This document shows positions 37,772 through 47,227 of a stretch of DNA of 64,000 nucleotides, piece by piece. Under the pieces are notes generated by a model that was not told the origin of the DNA, made no database searches, and saw nothing but the letters and a program-made list of their open reading frames with translations. The translations under genes were made by a program, and so were the position numbers. Source of the stretch: Solitalea longa (GTDB taxonomy: Bacteria > Bacteroidota > Bacteroidia > Sphingobacteriales > Sphingobacteriaceae). Position 1 is the first letter of the stretch. Every line of letters begins with the position of its first letter. The DNA is taken from contig NZ_PQVF01000015.1 of assembly GCF_002920915.1 (NCBI RefSeq), forward strand, positions 1-64,000, written 5' to 3'.

Positions 37772-38005
37772 ATGAGTACTGAAACAAAAACCACCTCACC
37801 AACCGATAAAAAGGTAAACTCCCTTTTTGGTCGCCAAAATTACATCTTAATGCTTGTAGGCCTGGCAGTAATTACTCTGGGATTTATCTGCATGAGCGGA
37901 ACCAGCGACATTTACAACAACACTAAATTGGTAGTAGCTCCAATTTTAGTACTTATCGGTTTTACTATTGAATTCTTTGCAATCTTTAAGAAATCAGCAA
38001 AGTAA
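37772..38005 (+). CDS. DUF3098 small membrane protein
   Basis: A 77-residue protein with two transmembrane segments (YILMLVGLAVITLGFICM, LVVAPILVLIGFTIEFFAIF). It matches the DUF3098 family, found almost only in Bacteroidota and typically between ftsX and uppP, as here (37-bp gap). Function unknown; context suggests cell-envelope work. Confidence 0.9.
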   Translation: MSTETKTTSPTDKKVNSLFGRQNYILMLVGLAVITLGFICMSGTSDIYNNTKLVVAPILVLIGFTIEFFAIFKKSAK

Positions 38006-38006
38006 T

Positions 38007-38067
38007 TAGTCCATAGTTAATAGATCATAGTCCATAGATTCATTTCAACTATGGACCATGGTCTATC
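38007..38067. repeat. TAGTCCATAG-type intergenic repeat
   Basis: TAGTCCATAG occurs twice, and CTATGGACCATGG follows as an imperfect inverted copy (one mismatch against CATAGTCCATAG). A related unit lies at 41135-41198, so this is a dispersed repeat family. Confidence 0.65.
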
Positions 38068-38093
38068 TACTTTTTATACCCCTATAAAAACAC

Positions 38094-38888
38094 ATGACCT
38101 TTATTCAAGCAATCATCCTTGCAATTGTTGAAGGATTGACCGAATTTTTACCTGTTTCCTCAACAGGCCACATGATCATAGCGTCCTGGCTGATGAAAGT
38201 TCCGAACAGTGATTTCACTAAATTCTTTACGGTAGGTATTCAATTCGGCACTATCTTGTCGGTTGTGGTATTATATTTCAAGCGATTTTTCCAAAGTCTT
38301 GATTTCTATTTTAAGCTTTTTGTCGCCTTTATACCTGCTGTCATCTTCGGCCTTTTGCTGTCAAAACAAATTGATGCCTTACTCGAAAGTGTTTTAACTG
38401 TAGGCATTATGCTTTTAGTAGGTGGGGTTATCTTCATTTTGCTCGACAAATGGTTCAAAGCTTCAGAAAATAATCCTGACAAAGAAATAAAGTATAACAA
38501 TGCTTTTGTAATTGGTTTGTTCCAATGCATCGCCATGATTCCCGGGGTTTCTCGTTCGGCTTCAACCATTATTGGTGGGTTAACTCAAAAACTAAACAGA
38601 AAGCAAGCTGCTGAATTCTCTTTCTTTTTAGCTGTTCCTACCATGTTTGCTGCAACGGCAAAAAAAATGTATGATTTTTATAAGGACGGAATTTCATTAA
38701 ATACACATGAATGGCAATTGTTCGCGGTAGGTAATCTCGCTGGCTTTATCGTGGCCATTATCGCTATAAAAGCCTTTATCGGTTACCTAACTAAACACGG
38801 GTTTAAAGTATTTGGCTATTACCGTATAGTTGTTGGCCTTTTGATCCTGATATTTTATTTCATGGGACATAACCTGGAAATCATTTAG
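38094..38888 (+). CDS. uppP: Undecaprenyl-diphosphatase
   Basis: Integral membrane phosphatase that recycles undecaprenyl carrier for peptidoglycan and gives bacitracin resistance. The 264-residue protein carries both family motifs: [14 protein letters not shown] at 13-26 and PGVSRSAST at 150-158. About eight hydrophobic segments, normal length. It is in line with ftsX and DUF3098 and ahead of truB and ribF, a gene order known from related genomes. Confidence 0.96.
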   Translation: MTFIQAIILAIVEGLTEFLPVSSTGHMIIASWLMKVPNSDFTKFFTVGIQFGTILSVVVLYFKRFFQSLDFYFKLFVAFIPAVIFGLLLSKQIDALLESVLTVGIMLLVGGVIFILLDKWFKASENNPDKEIKYNNAFVIGLFQCIAMIPGVSRSASTIIGGLTQKLNRKQAAEFSFFLAVPTMFAATAKKMYDFYKDGISLNTHEWQLFAVGNLAGFIVAIIAIKAFIGYLTKHGFKVFGYYRIVVGLLILIFYFMGHNLEII

Positions 38889-38957
38889 ATAGAACGAAGA
38901 ATCCATGTTTCATTCCATGGCATGAGGAATCCTTAACTGATTGTATTTTTAACAATA

Positions 38958-39079
38958 GGCTTCGACTTCGCTCAGCCTGACATTAAAGCGTCATCCTAGG
39001 CCCATTCATCCTGAGCGCAGTCGAAGCTTAGTCATCCTGAGCCTAGTCGAAGCATAGTCATCCTGAGCGGAGTCGAAGG
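38958..39079. repeat. Cluster of TCATCCTGAGC...GTCGAAG repeats
   Basis: One inverted copy (38958-38981) faces three near-tandem direct copies of about 25 bases, at 39003-39027, 39028-39053 and 39054-39079, each CATCCTGAGC-N3-AGTCGAAG or similar. The last copy ends about 20 bases before the MFS promoter element. Same family as 16073-16135. Confidence 0.85.
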
Positions 39080-39098
39080 ATACTTCAAAAAAACTCCC

Positions 39099-39106
39099 TA
39101 CTTTTG
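39099..39106 (+). promoter_or_regulatory. -7 element of the MFS gene promoter
   Basis: TACTTTTG, the Bacteroidota -7 consensus, about 20 bases upstream of the likely GTG start. The -33 region would fall in the end of the repeat cluster. Confidence 0.5.
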
Positions 39107-39124
39107 CACCCTCATTAACGTCCT

Positions 39125-40324
39125 GTGAGTTTGCAAAATAGTCCTGAAAGATCCGAATCGGTTTATAATTTACAATTTGTATTAGTGTGCATGAGTTCGT
39201 TTCTGTTCTCTGCAAGCTTCAATATGCTGATTCCTGAACTTCCCTCCTATCTCACCTCCCTAGGCGGCGCCGAATACAAAGGATTGATCATTGCACTATT
39301 TACATTAACAGCCGGTATTTCCCGGCCATTTAGTGGAAAACTCACCGACACCATAGGAAGAGTACCTGTAATGGCCATCGGTTCATTAGTGTGTTTTTTC
39401 TGCGGATTTTTGTATCCGGTTTTGACCACGGTTGCAGGCTTCTTATTGCTCAGGCTATTTCATGGTTTTTCAACCGGCTTTAAACCCACCGCCACGGCAG
39501 CCTACGTAGCCGATTTGATTCCGGTAAAACGATGGGGCGAAGCTATGGGTATTCATGGTTTATTTTTTAGCACTGGTATGGCCATTGGCCCGGCTATTGG
39601 AAGCTGGATCACTTCGCATTTTTCGATCAATGTTTTATTCTATTGTTCTTCCGTTTTTGCATTATTGTCGATAGCCATACTAATGAACATGAAAGAAACA
39701 CTGCGAGACAAACAACGCTTTCATCCTTCACATTTAAAAATAAACCGTAAAGATATTATTGATACTCGGGCACTACCGGCGGCCATTATTACCTTTTTAA
39801 GTTACATCAGCTATGGCGCCATTCTTACTGTTGTGTCTGATTGGAGCTTACATTTAGGCGTTACCAATAAAGGTTTATTTTATATGGTGTTTACCATTGC
39901 CTCTTTATTGATCCGGTTTTTAGCCGGTAAAGTTTCCGACCGACACGGACGCATTATCGTCCTAAAAGTGAGCCTCAGCCTGTTAATCATGGCCTTGTTG
40001 GCAATAGGATTTGCAAAATCGGCAGTTGGACTATTGGCTGCATCCTCTCTTTACGGCGTTTCTACCGGCATGTTGTCACCTACGGTATCGGCATGGACCG
40101 TTGACCTTGGCCATCCTGAACAACGTGGAAAAGCAATGGCTACGATGTATATCGCACTGGAAGCGGGAATTGGCCTCGGTGCATTACTTGCCGGCTGGTT
40201 ATTTATCCATGATTTAAAGATGATCCCGATCACGCTTTATATTTGCGCTGGTATTACCTCTCTGGCATTGATCTATATGCAGATCAATTTCCCTAAAAAT
40301 AAACAGACTCGCCAATCCTATTAA
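39125..40324 (+). CDS. Major facilitator superfamily transporter
   Basis: A 399-residue inner-membrane carrier with about 12 hydrophobic segments. The MFS signature between segments 2 and 3 is GKLTDTIGRVPVM, repeated in the second half as GKVSDRHGRIIVL. The start is a GTG (39125) or the TTG two codons later, because the first ATG lies inside segment 1. It resembles drug or sugar efflux carriers; substrate unknown. It separates uppP from truB, so it may be a later insertion in a conserved order. Confidence 0.88.
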   Translation: MSLQNSPERSESVYNLQFVLVCMSSFLFSASFNMLIPELPSYLTSLGGAEYKGLIIALFTLTAGISRPFSGKLTDTIGRVPVMAIGSLVCFFCGFLYPVLTTVAGFLLLRLFHGFSTGFKPTATAAYVADLIPVKRWGEAMGIHGLFFSTGMAIGPAIGSWITSHFSINVLFYCSSVFALLSIAILMNMKETLRDKQRFHPSHLKINRKDIIDTRALPAAIITFLSYISYGAILTVVSDWSLHLGVTNKGLFYMVFTIASLLIRFLAGKVSDRHGRIIVLKVSLSLLIMALLAIGFAKSAVGLLAASSLYGVSTGMLSPTVSAWTVDLGHPEQRGKAMATMYIALEAGIGLGALLAGWLFIHDLKMIPITLYICAGITSLALIYMQINFPKNKQTRQSY

Positions 40325-40364
40325 ACCAATATTCACACTATCTTTGCCCCTGAGGTAATTGAGC

Positions 40365-41141
40365 ATGATTAACGAGAATAATAATTTTTCTAACTCTTCA
40401 GAAAACAACATAAAAAGATCAAATGGTGATACTACCCCTGACTTTAGCAAGTTTCAGGAGGGAGAGGTATTGTTAATTAATAAGCCCTACAAATGGACAT
40501 CTTTTGATGTGGTTGGAAAAATAAGGAATGCCTTTAAACCCACCAAAATAAAGGTAGGTCATGCCGGCACCCTTGACCCACTGGCCAAAGGCTTGTTAAT
40601 TATTTGTACAGGCAAGTTCACCAAGAAGATTGACGATTATCAGGCTCAGGAAAAAGAATATACCGGCACCATGGTGTTGGGAGGAACAACTCCTTCATAC
40701 GATATGGAAACGGAGGTAGATGTGCAGTATGATATCAGGCACATTACTCAAGATCAGATTGTGGATAATACAAAGCATTTTATCGGTGAAATTGAACAGA
40801 TTGCGCCGGCACATTCTGCAATAAAAATTAACGGGGAAAGAGCGTATGAAAAAGCACGCCGTGGTGAAGAAGTGATCATTAAATCACGAAAAGTGACCAT
40901 CAGTGAATTTGAGATCACCCGTATTGAGTTACCGGAAATTGATTTCCGAGTGGTGTGCACCAAAGGAACTTATATCCGTTCACTTGCTCATGACTTTGGT
41001 AAAAAGCTGAATAATGGAGCCTATTTATCGGCTCTACGCCGCACCCGGATCGGTGAATTTAAAATTGAGAATGCCACCGAAGTAATGCAAATGGTGGAAG
41101 AGATTAGGAAACAAAAGGAGCCCCTGGACCAAAGGCCATAG
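40365..41141 (+). CDS. truB: tRNA pseudouridine(55) synthase
   Basis: Makes pseudouridine 55 in the tRNA T-loop. I chose ATG 40365; the frame extends two codons to a TTG. The 258-residue protein has the catalytic motif GHAGTLDPLAKGLL with D71 and the later KGTYIRSLAHD and GAYLSALRRT segments. An extra 30-residue polar N-terminus precedes the conserved core (LLINKPYKWTSFD). Followed by ribF after 79 bp. Confidence 0.96.
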   Translation: MINENNNFSNSSENNIKRSNGDTTPDFSKFQEGEVLLINKPYKWTSFDVVGKIRNAFKPTKIKVGHAGTLDPLAKGLLIICTGKFTKKIDDYQAQEKEYTGTMVLGGTTPSYDMETEVDVQYDIRHITQDQIVDNTKHFIGEIEQIAPAHSAIKINGERAYEKARRGEEVIIKSRKVTISEFEITRIELPEIDFRVVCTKGTYIRSLAHDFGKKLNNGAYLSALRRTRIGEFKIENATEVMQMVEEIRKQKEPLDQRP

Positions 41142-41198
41142 TCCTTTGATAAACTTTAAACTATAAAATTATGGACCATGGACTATCGACCATGAACT
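41135..41198. repeat. TATGGACCATGG-type intergenic repeat
   Basis: GCCATAGTCC and TATGGACCATGGACTATCG, with a further ACCATGAACT, form imperfect inverted units between truB and ribF. Same family as 38007-38067. The first arm overlaps the truB stop codon. Confidence 0.6.
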
Positions 41199-41220
41199 GT
41201 AATACCTTAAGCATTAACAA

Positions 41221-42153
41221 ATGAACATATACAGAAGTCTTGATGATTTTAAAACTCTTGAGCGCCCGGTAGTTACTCTTGGCACTTTTGACGGTGTGCA
41301 TTTCGGCCATCGCAAAATCATTCAGCGACTTTTAGAAATTGCCCGCTCTATTGACGGAGAAACGGTGTTACTCACCTTTTTTCCTCATCCACGTATGATC
41401 CTGCATCCCGAATCAAACCATCCAAAACTGATCAATACCCTGGATGAAAAGATCGATCTTTTGAAACAGGCAGGTATTCAACACCTGATCATTATACCTT
41501 TCACCCGCGATTTTTCAAACCTCAACTCTTCCGAATTCATTGAAGACATTTTGGTAAAGAAAATAGGAACCAAAAAATTGGTAATTGGCTACGACCATCG
41601 TTTTGGCAAAGATCGCGAAGGCAGTTTTGAACATCTTAAAATGTATGGCCCGCAATATGGATTTGAGGTAGAAGAGATTCCTGAACAGGATGTGAATGAC
41701 GTTGCGGTAAGCTCAACCAAAATCCGTGAAGCTTTGTTAAAAGGTAATGTTAGCGCAGCGGATGAATTTCTGGGTTATAATTTCAGATTAAGTGGACGAG
41801 TGGTAAAAGGCGACCAGATTGGAAGAAAAATCGGGTTCCCTACTGCTAATCTATATGTAGAAGAAAGTTATAAACTAATTCCCAGCGACGGTATCTATGC
41901 AGTAAAAGTGCACATTGATGAGGAACAGTTTGGAGGAATGCTATACATCGGTCATAGGCCTACAATTAATGGCATGACACACAACATTGAAGTAAACATC
42001 TTCAATTTTAACCGCGATATTTATACCCAATCCATCACAATTGAATTTATTGAATTCATTAGAAATGATGAAAAGTTTAACGGTTTGGAAGAACTTACCG
42101 CACAGTTAAAAAAAGATGAGGTTAATGCCAAATCTGTTTTATCCGGTATCTGA
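41221..42153 (+). CDS. ribF: Bifunctional riboflavin kinase/FAD synthetase
   Basis: Converts riboflavin to FMN and then FAD. The 310-residue protein has an N-terminal nucleotidyltransferase domain (VVTLGTFDGVHFGHRKII, then GYDHRFGKDREG) and a C-terminal kinase domain from about 185 (GDQIGRKIGFPTANL, DGIYAVKV). Length is normal. The truB-ribF order is conserved in many bacteria. Confidence 0.96.
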   Translation: MNIYRSLDDFKTLERPVVTLGTFDGVHFGHRKIIQRLLEIARSIDGETVLLTFFPHPRMILHPESNHPKLINTLDEKIDLLKQAGIQHLIIIPFTRDFSNLNSSEFIEDILVKKIGTKKLVIGYDHRFGKDREGSFEHLKMYGPQYGFEVEEIPEQDVNDVAVSSTKIREALLKGNVSAADEFLGYNFRLSGRVVKGDQIGRKIGFPTANLYVEESYKLIPSDGIYAVKVHIDEEQFGGMLYIGHRPTINGMTHNIEVNIFNFNRDIYTQSITIEFIEFIRNDEKFNGLEELTAQLKKDEVNAKSVLSGI

Positions 42154-42172
42154 TATCCTCGGGATTTATATT

Positions 42173-42649
42173 TTAACGCGCTGCTTTTTTAGAACTAACG
42201 TAATAGGTTTTCGTTTGCCTGATCATTAATCCTTTTGATCCGGATACAACCTTTTTGTATTCCAGGAAGTTTCCTTGTTTATCTAAAAAACCAACAAGGC
42301 AGGAGTTGGGTTCATGTCCTTTTTTCAAGGCCGGAACCATTTCCATTCCTAATTTTGGAAACACCACTGTATCACTAACTTCAAGTTCACGGTCAACAAC
42401 ATCCATTCGGTACCAAAAGGTTTTGGGTGTTTCGTACAGCCTTACCGAAAAACGCCAATCATTTAAATCGGCTCCCCTGATTTGTCCAACATATTTTTGA
42501 TCAAACACAACAACCGCTTTCTTTGATACAACTGCCCTAGTTTCTTCTACTTTTCCTTCATTCTCAGTCTTATTTTGTTTTAAAGCTGAAGGTTTACAGG
42601 ATATTAAAAGGGAAAGTAATACGAAAAATACTAATAGATGCTTATTCAT
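42173..42649 (-). CDS. Hypothetical lipoprotein
   Basis: A 158-residue lipoprotein (lipobox LLISC, cysteine 18). After a polar linker, the mature domain holds strands such as AVVVFDQKYVGQIRGADLNDWRFSVRLYETP and ends in a basic stretch. I do not recognise a family. It is convergent with ribF, with only 19 bp between stops, and has no gene partner. Confidence 0.65.
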   Translation of the reverse strand: MNKHLLVFFVLLSLLISCKPSALKQNKTENEGKVEETRAVVSKKAVVVFDQKYVGQIRGADLNDWRFSVRLYETPKTFWYRMDVVDRELEVSDTVVFPKLGMEMVPALKKGHEPNSCLVGFLDKQGNFLEYKKVVSGSKGLMIRQTKTYYVSSKKAAR

Positions 42650-43619
42650 TTAATATGTCTAACAATTTTAAGCTGCAAAGATAACAGATTCCAGCTTTTA
42701 GATCCTCAATTTTATATAAATAGAAAAGAGACTGCAATTTTTCTAAAAATCAATCCTAACACAACTGTTCAAATTTACTTTCTAATGGAATACTGGCACC
42801 ACTTTGATTATTTGATTGAGAAAAAAATGAAAACTTAGGCTAAAAATTAATAAGTAACAAATTCCTAAAATTATTTTTTTACGTAGTTAACTCTAAACTT
42901 CACTTTTCAATTAAAAAGTGATTATAACTAAAACACCTCCTCAATTAACCCTAACCCGATCGATTTTTTTATTGATCAATTTAAAAACCTCTTACCATTA
43001 GAAATGAGATAATAATTTCTCCAATCAATCCGTTTATTCATTAGTTCTTTTGCTATTTGATTTAAATTATACAGTTTTAAAAAACCGGCTAGATTATATA
43101 ATACTATTAAAAAGATGACTAGTTTTAACTTTACTAAAAGAGGGAAAAATATTTTCTCATAAAACATATTCCTATTTTCTTTATTTTTACCTTTATTAGT
43201 AAAAAAAATTAACAACTTAAATTCTTTTATTTTGCTAGCACCCTAAATCACTTTTGAAATAGCGGTATACAATTAAAAAGATTCGTTTAAAATCTAATAG
43301 TAAAAAAATAAGTAGCATACGATTGGAAGTCTTTTTGCTCTTGTTTATGGTGATCTTCAAAAAAGATCACCTTTTTATTTGTTTTAAAAAGGAACCTTTT
43401 TACCATCCTAATTACTCTTCCACCCCTTTTCTTTTGCAATTGAATTGATATAATTTAAACGCTTGGAATTCCTTGAATTTGAAATACCCCCTCTAAAACA
43501 GCATCCATTAGCTATCTTTTTTGATAAATCAATTGAATCTTTTTAATTTTTTTTCGAATAAACAATTATATTCGTAACCATATATAAAAATTTCTTTCAT
43601 TATTGATTGACTTTTAAAC
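42650..43619. other. Long AT-rich gene-free region
   Basis: Nearly 970 bases with no convincing gene. It holds a hairpin near 42900-42920 (CACTTTT...AAAAAGTG), a strong terminator-like structure (43349-43376) with no evident gene before it, and a small inverted repeat AAAAAGGAACCTTTTT near 43385. It separates the lipoprotein from the ROK regulator and may hold a small RNA and the regulator's leader. Confidence 0.6.
43349..43376 (+). terminator. Strong terminator-like hairpin without an assigned gene
   Basis: Perfect nine-pair stem GGTGATCTT/AAGATCACC with a five-base loop followed by TTTTATTT on the plus strand. No coding frame of note precedes it on that strand, so it may end a small RNA. 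Confidence 0.75.
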
Positions 43620-44852
43620 ATGAATGCAACGAATACTTTTTTTGAAGAACTCGAAAATGAAAACATTTCGGGTGTAGCATATAAAAATTTAGATTTAAAG
43701 AAAAAGACGATAGGCCATTTTGCAAACATCGGAAATGCCACCATTGCCGATTTATGTAAAGAGTTAAACGCCAGCGCGCCAAAAGTTACCACTCTCATAA
43801 ACGACTTGATCAAAGAAGGATTGGTAAAAGATTATGGAAAAATAGATTCAACAGGTGGTCGCAGACCAAATTTATACGGACTAGCTTCGGAATCGGGCTT
43901 CTTTCTTGGCGTTGAAGTGCGCAAATACCATGTAAGCATAGGCTTACTCGACTTTAAAAAAAATCTGGTTAAGGTAACGGAAAAGATCCCTTACAGACTT
44001 TTTAATACAATGGATTCACTTGATGAACTTTGTTCAATAATTCAAAAATTCATTAACGAGCAACCTATTTCAAAGGATAAAATTCTGGGAATGGGAATCA
44101 ACTTATCGGGCCGGGTAAATTTTGCTACCGGTTATAACTACAACTCCTTCTATTTTAGCAATGATGAACCGCTAAGTAAGATCATGGAAAGCAAGGTGGG
44201 GATTAAAACACTTATCGAAAACGATTCGAGGGCCATGGCTTATGGTGAATATTGCTCGGGTTCGGTTGGTGAGGAAAAAAATGTCTTATTCGTCAATCTC
44301 GATTACGGGATTGGTATGGGTATTTTGATTAATGGTCAGCTATACTATGGTAAATCAGGATATTCTGGTGAGTTCGGACATATCCCATTTTTCAACAACG
44401 AGATATTATGTCATTGCGGCAAAAAAGGTTGTTTGGAAACTGAAGCTTCGGGCGATGCTTTATTAAAACTATTTATTAAGAAAATTGAAGAAGGTTCATC
44501 AAGTATTGCCATGCGCAATAAAAAGCTTGAGGAGATCCGACTGGATGATATTTTACAGGCTGCCATAAATGATGATGTTTTGGCAATTGAACTTTTGGAA
44601 CAAATCGGCGAAAAAATTGGCAGAGGCGTTGCCCTGCTGATCAACCTTTTCAATCCGGAAATGGTGGTTTTAGGAGGAATGATCGCTTCTACAGGTAATT
44701 ATATCCAGCTACCAATTAAAAGTGCCTTAAATAAATATTCACTAAGCCTTGTTAATAACGACACGCAATTAACTATCTCAACACTGGGTGCAAAGGCCGG
44801 TATCGTTGGAGCTTCGTTGCTGGCAAGAAATATGACATTATCCATCGGTTAA
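43620..44852 (+). CDS. ROK-family transcriptional regulator
   Basis: A 410-residue repressor of the NagC/Mlc type. A winged-helix DNA-binding domain occupies residues about 28-78 (ATIADLCKELNASAPKVTTLINDLIKEG). The ROK kinase-like fold follows, with the zinc motif H254, C264, C266 and C271 (CHCGKKGC). ROK regulators bind a sugar or sugar-phosphate. It is convergent with the GH92 gene, whose promoter carries an 18-base palindrome, a likely target. The link is inference. Confidence 0.9.
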   Translation: MNATNTFFEELENENISGVAYKNLDLKKKTIGHFANIGNATIADLCKELNASAPKVTTLINDLIKEGLVKDYGKIDSTGGRRPNLYGLASESGFFLGVEVRKYHVSIGLLDFKKNLVKVTEKIPYRLFNTMDSLDELCSIIQKFINEQPISKDKILGMGINLSGRVNFATGYNYNSFYFSNDEPLSKIMESKVGIKTLIENDSRAMAYGEYCSGSVGEEKNVLFVNLDYGIGMGILINGQLYYGKSGYSGEFGHIPFFNNEILCHCGKKGCLETEASGDALLKLFIKKIEEGSSSIAMRNKKLEEIRLDDILQAAINDDVLAIELLEQIGEKIGRGVALLINLFNPEMVVLGGMIASTGNYIQLPIKSALNKYSLSLVNNDTQLTISTLGAKAGIVGASLLARNMTLSIG

Positions 44853-44860
44853 TACCATAA

Positions 44861-44895
44861 AAAAAGTCCTGATCGAATAAATCAGGACTTTTTTT
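44861..44895. terminator. Bidirectional terminator between the ROK and GH92 genes
   Basis: Stem AAAGTCCTGAT/ATCAGGACTTT with a loop of seven bases and A/T runs on both sides. Confidence 0.9.
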
Positions 44896-44900
44896 ATCAA

Positions 44901-47147
44901 CTATCGGGCTAAACTCATAGCAGGTGGAATTGCCTTTTCATCCGTTCCAAATTTCTTATTAGGTGTTTTACCCATCGTAAATACCAGCACTCCCCCTTTT
45001 AGCATATCGGAATGCGTGATATAAGTTTTATTATACGGTTTTCCATTTAGGCTTGCCGATTGTATATATATATTTTCTTTGGAGTTATTTACCGCGTTAA
45101 TGGCAAACGTTCTACCATTGCCCAGGTTGATCTTTGCAGAATTTAGTATCGGACTACCGAAAACATACACCCCACTTGCCGGATTAACCGGATAAATACC
45201 CATCGAACTTAATACATACCAGGCACTCATTTGTCCGCAATCCTCATTACCCGAAAGACCATCAGGTTTTGCGGTATACATGGTTCTTAAAATTTCTCTC
45301 ACCCGCGCCTGACTCTTCCAGGGCTGGCCGGCATAATTATATAAATAGGCAATATGATGACTTGGCTCATTACCATGTGCATACTGACCGATAAACCCAG
45401 AAACATCCGGAGATTTATTTGCACCAGTCATTTCTGAACTTACGGTAAACAGCGAATCCAGCTTTGCTACAAATGCCTCTTTACTTCCAAACAGGTTAAT
45501 TAAACCTTGAGGGTCATGAGGAACAAACCAGCTATGTTGCCAGGCGTTACCTTCTGTGTACTGCGATTTGGCGCCATGCTCTGAAAAATATGGATCGAAG
45601 TTAGGAACCCATTGACCATCAGAATTTTTGGCTCGCATAAAACCTGTTGATTTGTCGAACAAGTTGGCATAATAACCTGCACGACTCATATAAGTGTTAT
45701 AATCATCGGTTTTACCAAGTTTTTGGGCTACCTGGGCAATACACCAGTCATCATAAGCATACTCAAGTGTGATGGTAACACTTTCATCTTTTTTATCCTG
45801 AGGTAAATATTTATACTGACGATAAGCATCTGTTCCGCGAATATTTTGCATTGAGCTTGCCTTCATCGCCTCATAGGCTAGCTCGTAATCAAACCCTTTA
45901 AAGCCTTTTAAAATTGCATCGGCAACTACCGGAACCGCATGATAGCCGGTCATACAATTGGTTTCGTTTCCGGCCAGTGGCCATACCGGCAATAAGCCCG
46001 ACTCCTTATAAAATGCCAGAAAAGAATTGATAAAATCAGGAACTCGCTCTGGCTGAACGAGGGTATACAACGGATTTGCGGCTCTGAACGTATCCCAAAG
46101 TGAGAATACTGAATAATCCATAAAGCCTTTTGCCTGATTAACCTGTCCGTTAGGCCCTTTATAATTACCGTTTAAGTCGCTGAAAAGGGTTGGAGCAACA
46201 TATGTATGATACAGCGCCGTATAAAAAATCGTTTTATTTTCATCAGTACCACTTACATCTATTTTAGCCAATTCCTTTTCCCAGGTTTGTTCTGCATTCT
46301 TTCGGGTTTTGTCAAAACCCCAGCCTTTTTCAGCCTCTAATGCTTTTAACGCTCCTTCAATATTGGCTGATGAAAGGGCCACTTTCATTATCACTTGTTC
46401 ATTTTCTGTAGTGGCAAAAATTAACGATGTAACTACTTTTTTGCCTCTTTCAGCTTTAAAGCCACTCTCCTTTCCATCCTTTACAACAGAAAAGCCTAAG
46501 ATCTTTTTCGAAAGTTGCGCAGCAAAGAATACCCATTGGTCATCAGCCCAACCTTTTGATTTTCGATAACCCACTACAGTAGAGTCATTTTCAATTTTGA
46601 GGTAAGTTTCTACCGGTGAATCCCAGTTAATGGCAAACCCTAGGTCAAATCTTATGGTGGCTATTTCTGATTCTGGAAATGTATATCGGTGCCAACCTAC
46701 ATTTTGACTAGCGGTTAATTCTACTTTTATTTTTGAATCATCTAAAAGAACTGAATAATAACCTGGAGAAGCCTTTTCACGGCTATGTGAAAAGTGCTCG
46801 AGGATCTTTGCTGAGTCAACCAATTTTAAGGTAGGCATAACGGAAATATCAGCTAAATCGCCAATTCCGGTTCCACTTAAGTGTGTATGACTGAATCCTG
46901 TAATTAATGAATCAGTATAATGATAGCCCGAAACCCAGTCCCAACCCTGCGAACCATTATCCGGACTCAATTGCACCATCCCAAAAGGAACGGTCGCTCC
47001 AGGATAGGTGTGTCCATGCCCCCCGGTGCCTATGAAGGGATTCACATAGTCAATTCTCTTGCTTTTTTGCTGTGCAAAAACCTGACTTACCGAAATGGCC
47101 ATCAGCAGCATTAAGAAGAATCTTACTTTGTTTACGTTTATATTCAT
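44901..47147 (-). CDS. GH92-family alpha-mannosidase
   Basis: Calcium-dependent exo-alpha-mannosidase of the periplasm or surface. The 748-residue protein has a signal peptide ending VFAQ (about residue 26), the N-terminal opening VNPFIGTGGHGHTYPGA, the GHTHLSGTG-like segment FSHTHLSGTGIGD, NCMTGYHAVPV and the catalytic-domain motif SGNEDCGQMSAWYVLSS, all typical of GH92. Length is normal. Its promoter has an operator-like palindrome, and the ROK gene is next door, so the pair may form a small mannose-responsive unit. Confidence 0.95.
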   Translation of the reverse strand: MNINVNKVRFFLMLLMAISVSQVFAQQKSKRIDYVNPFIGTGGHGHTYPGATVPFGMVQLSPDNGSQGWDWVSGYHYTDSLITGFSHTHLSGTGIGDLADISVMPTLKLVDSAKILEHFSHSREKASPGYYSVLLDDSKIKVELTASQNVGWHRYTFPESEIATIRFDLGFAINWDSPVETYLKIENDSTVVGYRKSKGWADDQWVFFAAQLSKKILGFSVVKDGKESGFKAERGKKVVTSLIFATTENEQVIMKVALSSANIEGALKALEAEKGWGFDKTRKNAEQTWEKELAKIDVSGTDENKTIFYTALYHTYVAPTLFSDLNGNYKGPNGQVNQAKGFMDYSVFSLWDTFRAANPLYTLVQPERVPDFINSFLAFYKESGLLPVWPLAGNETNCMTGYHAVPVVADAILKGFKGFDYELAYEAMKASSMQNIRGTDAYRQYKYLPQDKKDESVTITLEYAYDDWCIAQVAQKLGKTDDYNTYMSRAGYYANLFDKSTGFMRAKNSDGQWVPNFDPYFSEHGAKSQYTEGNAWQHSWFVPHDPQGLINLFGSKEAFVAKLDSLFTVSSEMTGANKSPDVSGFIGQYAHGNEPSHHIAYLYNYAGQPWKSQARVREILRTMYTAKPDGLSGNEDCGQMSAWYVLSSMGIYPVNPASGVYVFGSPILNSAKINLGNGRTFAINAVNNSKENIYIQSASLNGKPYNKTYITHSDMLKGGVLVFTMGKTPNKKFGTDEKAIPPAMSLAR

Positions 47148-47175
47148 GGTATATAAATTGATGTGCCCAATTTAA

Positions 47176-47220
47176 TGCTAAATTGTTTTAGCAAGAATAA
47201 AACAAAGAAAAATTTATCAA
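47176..47220 (-). promoter_or_regulatory. GH92 promoter with an overlapping palindrome
   Basis: Minus-strand TTG (47218-47220), an 18-base spacer and TATTCTTG (47192-47199) make a good promoter. An 18-base perfect palindrome, TGCTAAA-N4-TTTAGCA (47176-47193), starts at the end of the -7 element and covers the likely start site. This is a classical repressor operator, most simply for the neighbouring ROK protein. Confidence 0.65.
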
Positions 47221-47227
47221 TATAAAA

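Noticed and set aside
42976-43215. 79-residue open frame on the minus strand
   Set aside because: It starts with TTG, has the composition expected from very AT-rich DNA and shows no conserved motif.
43521-43532. TTGATAAATCAA resembling an FNR box upstream of the ROK gene
   Set aside because: The half-sites are separated by two bases, not four, and the region is AT-rich, so it does not fit the consensus.
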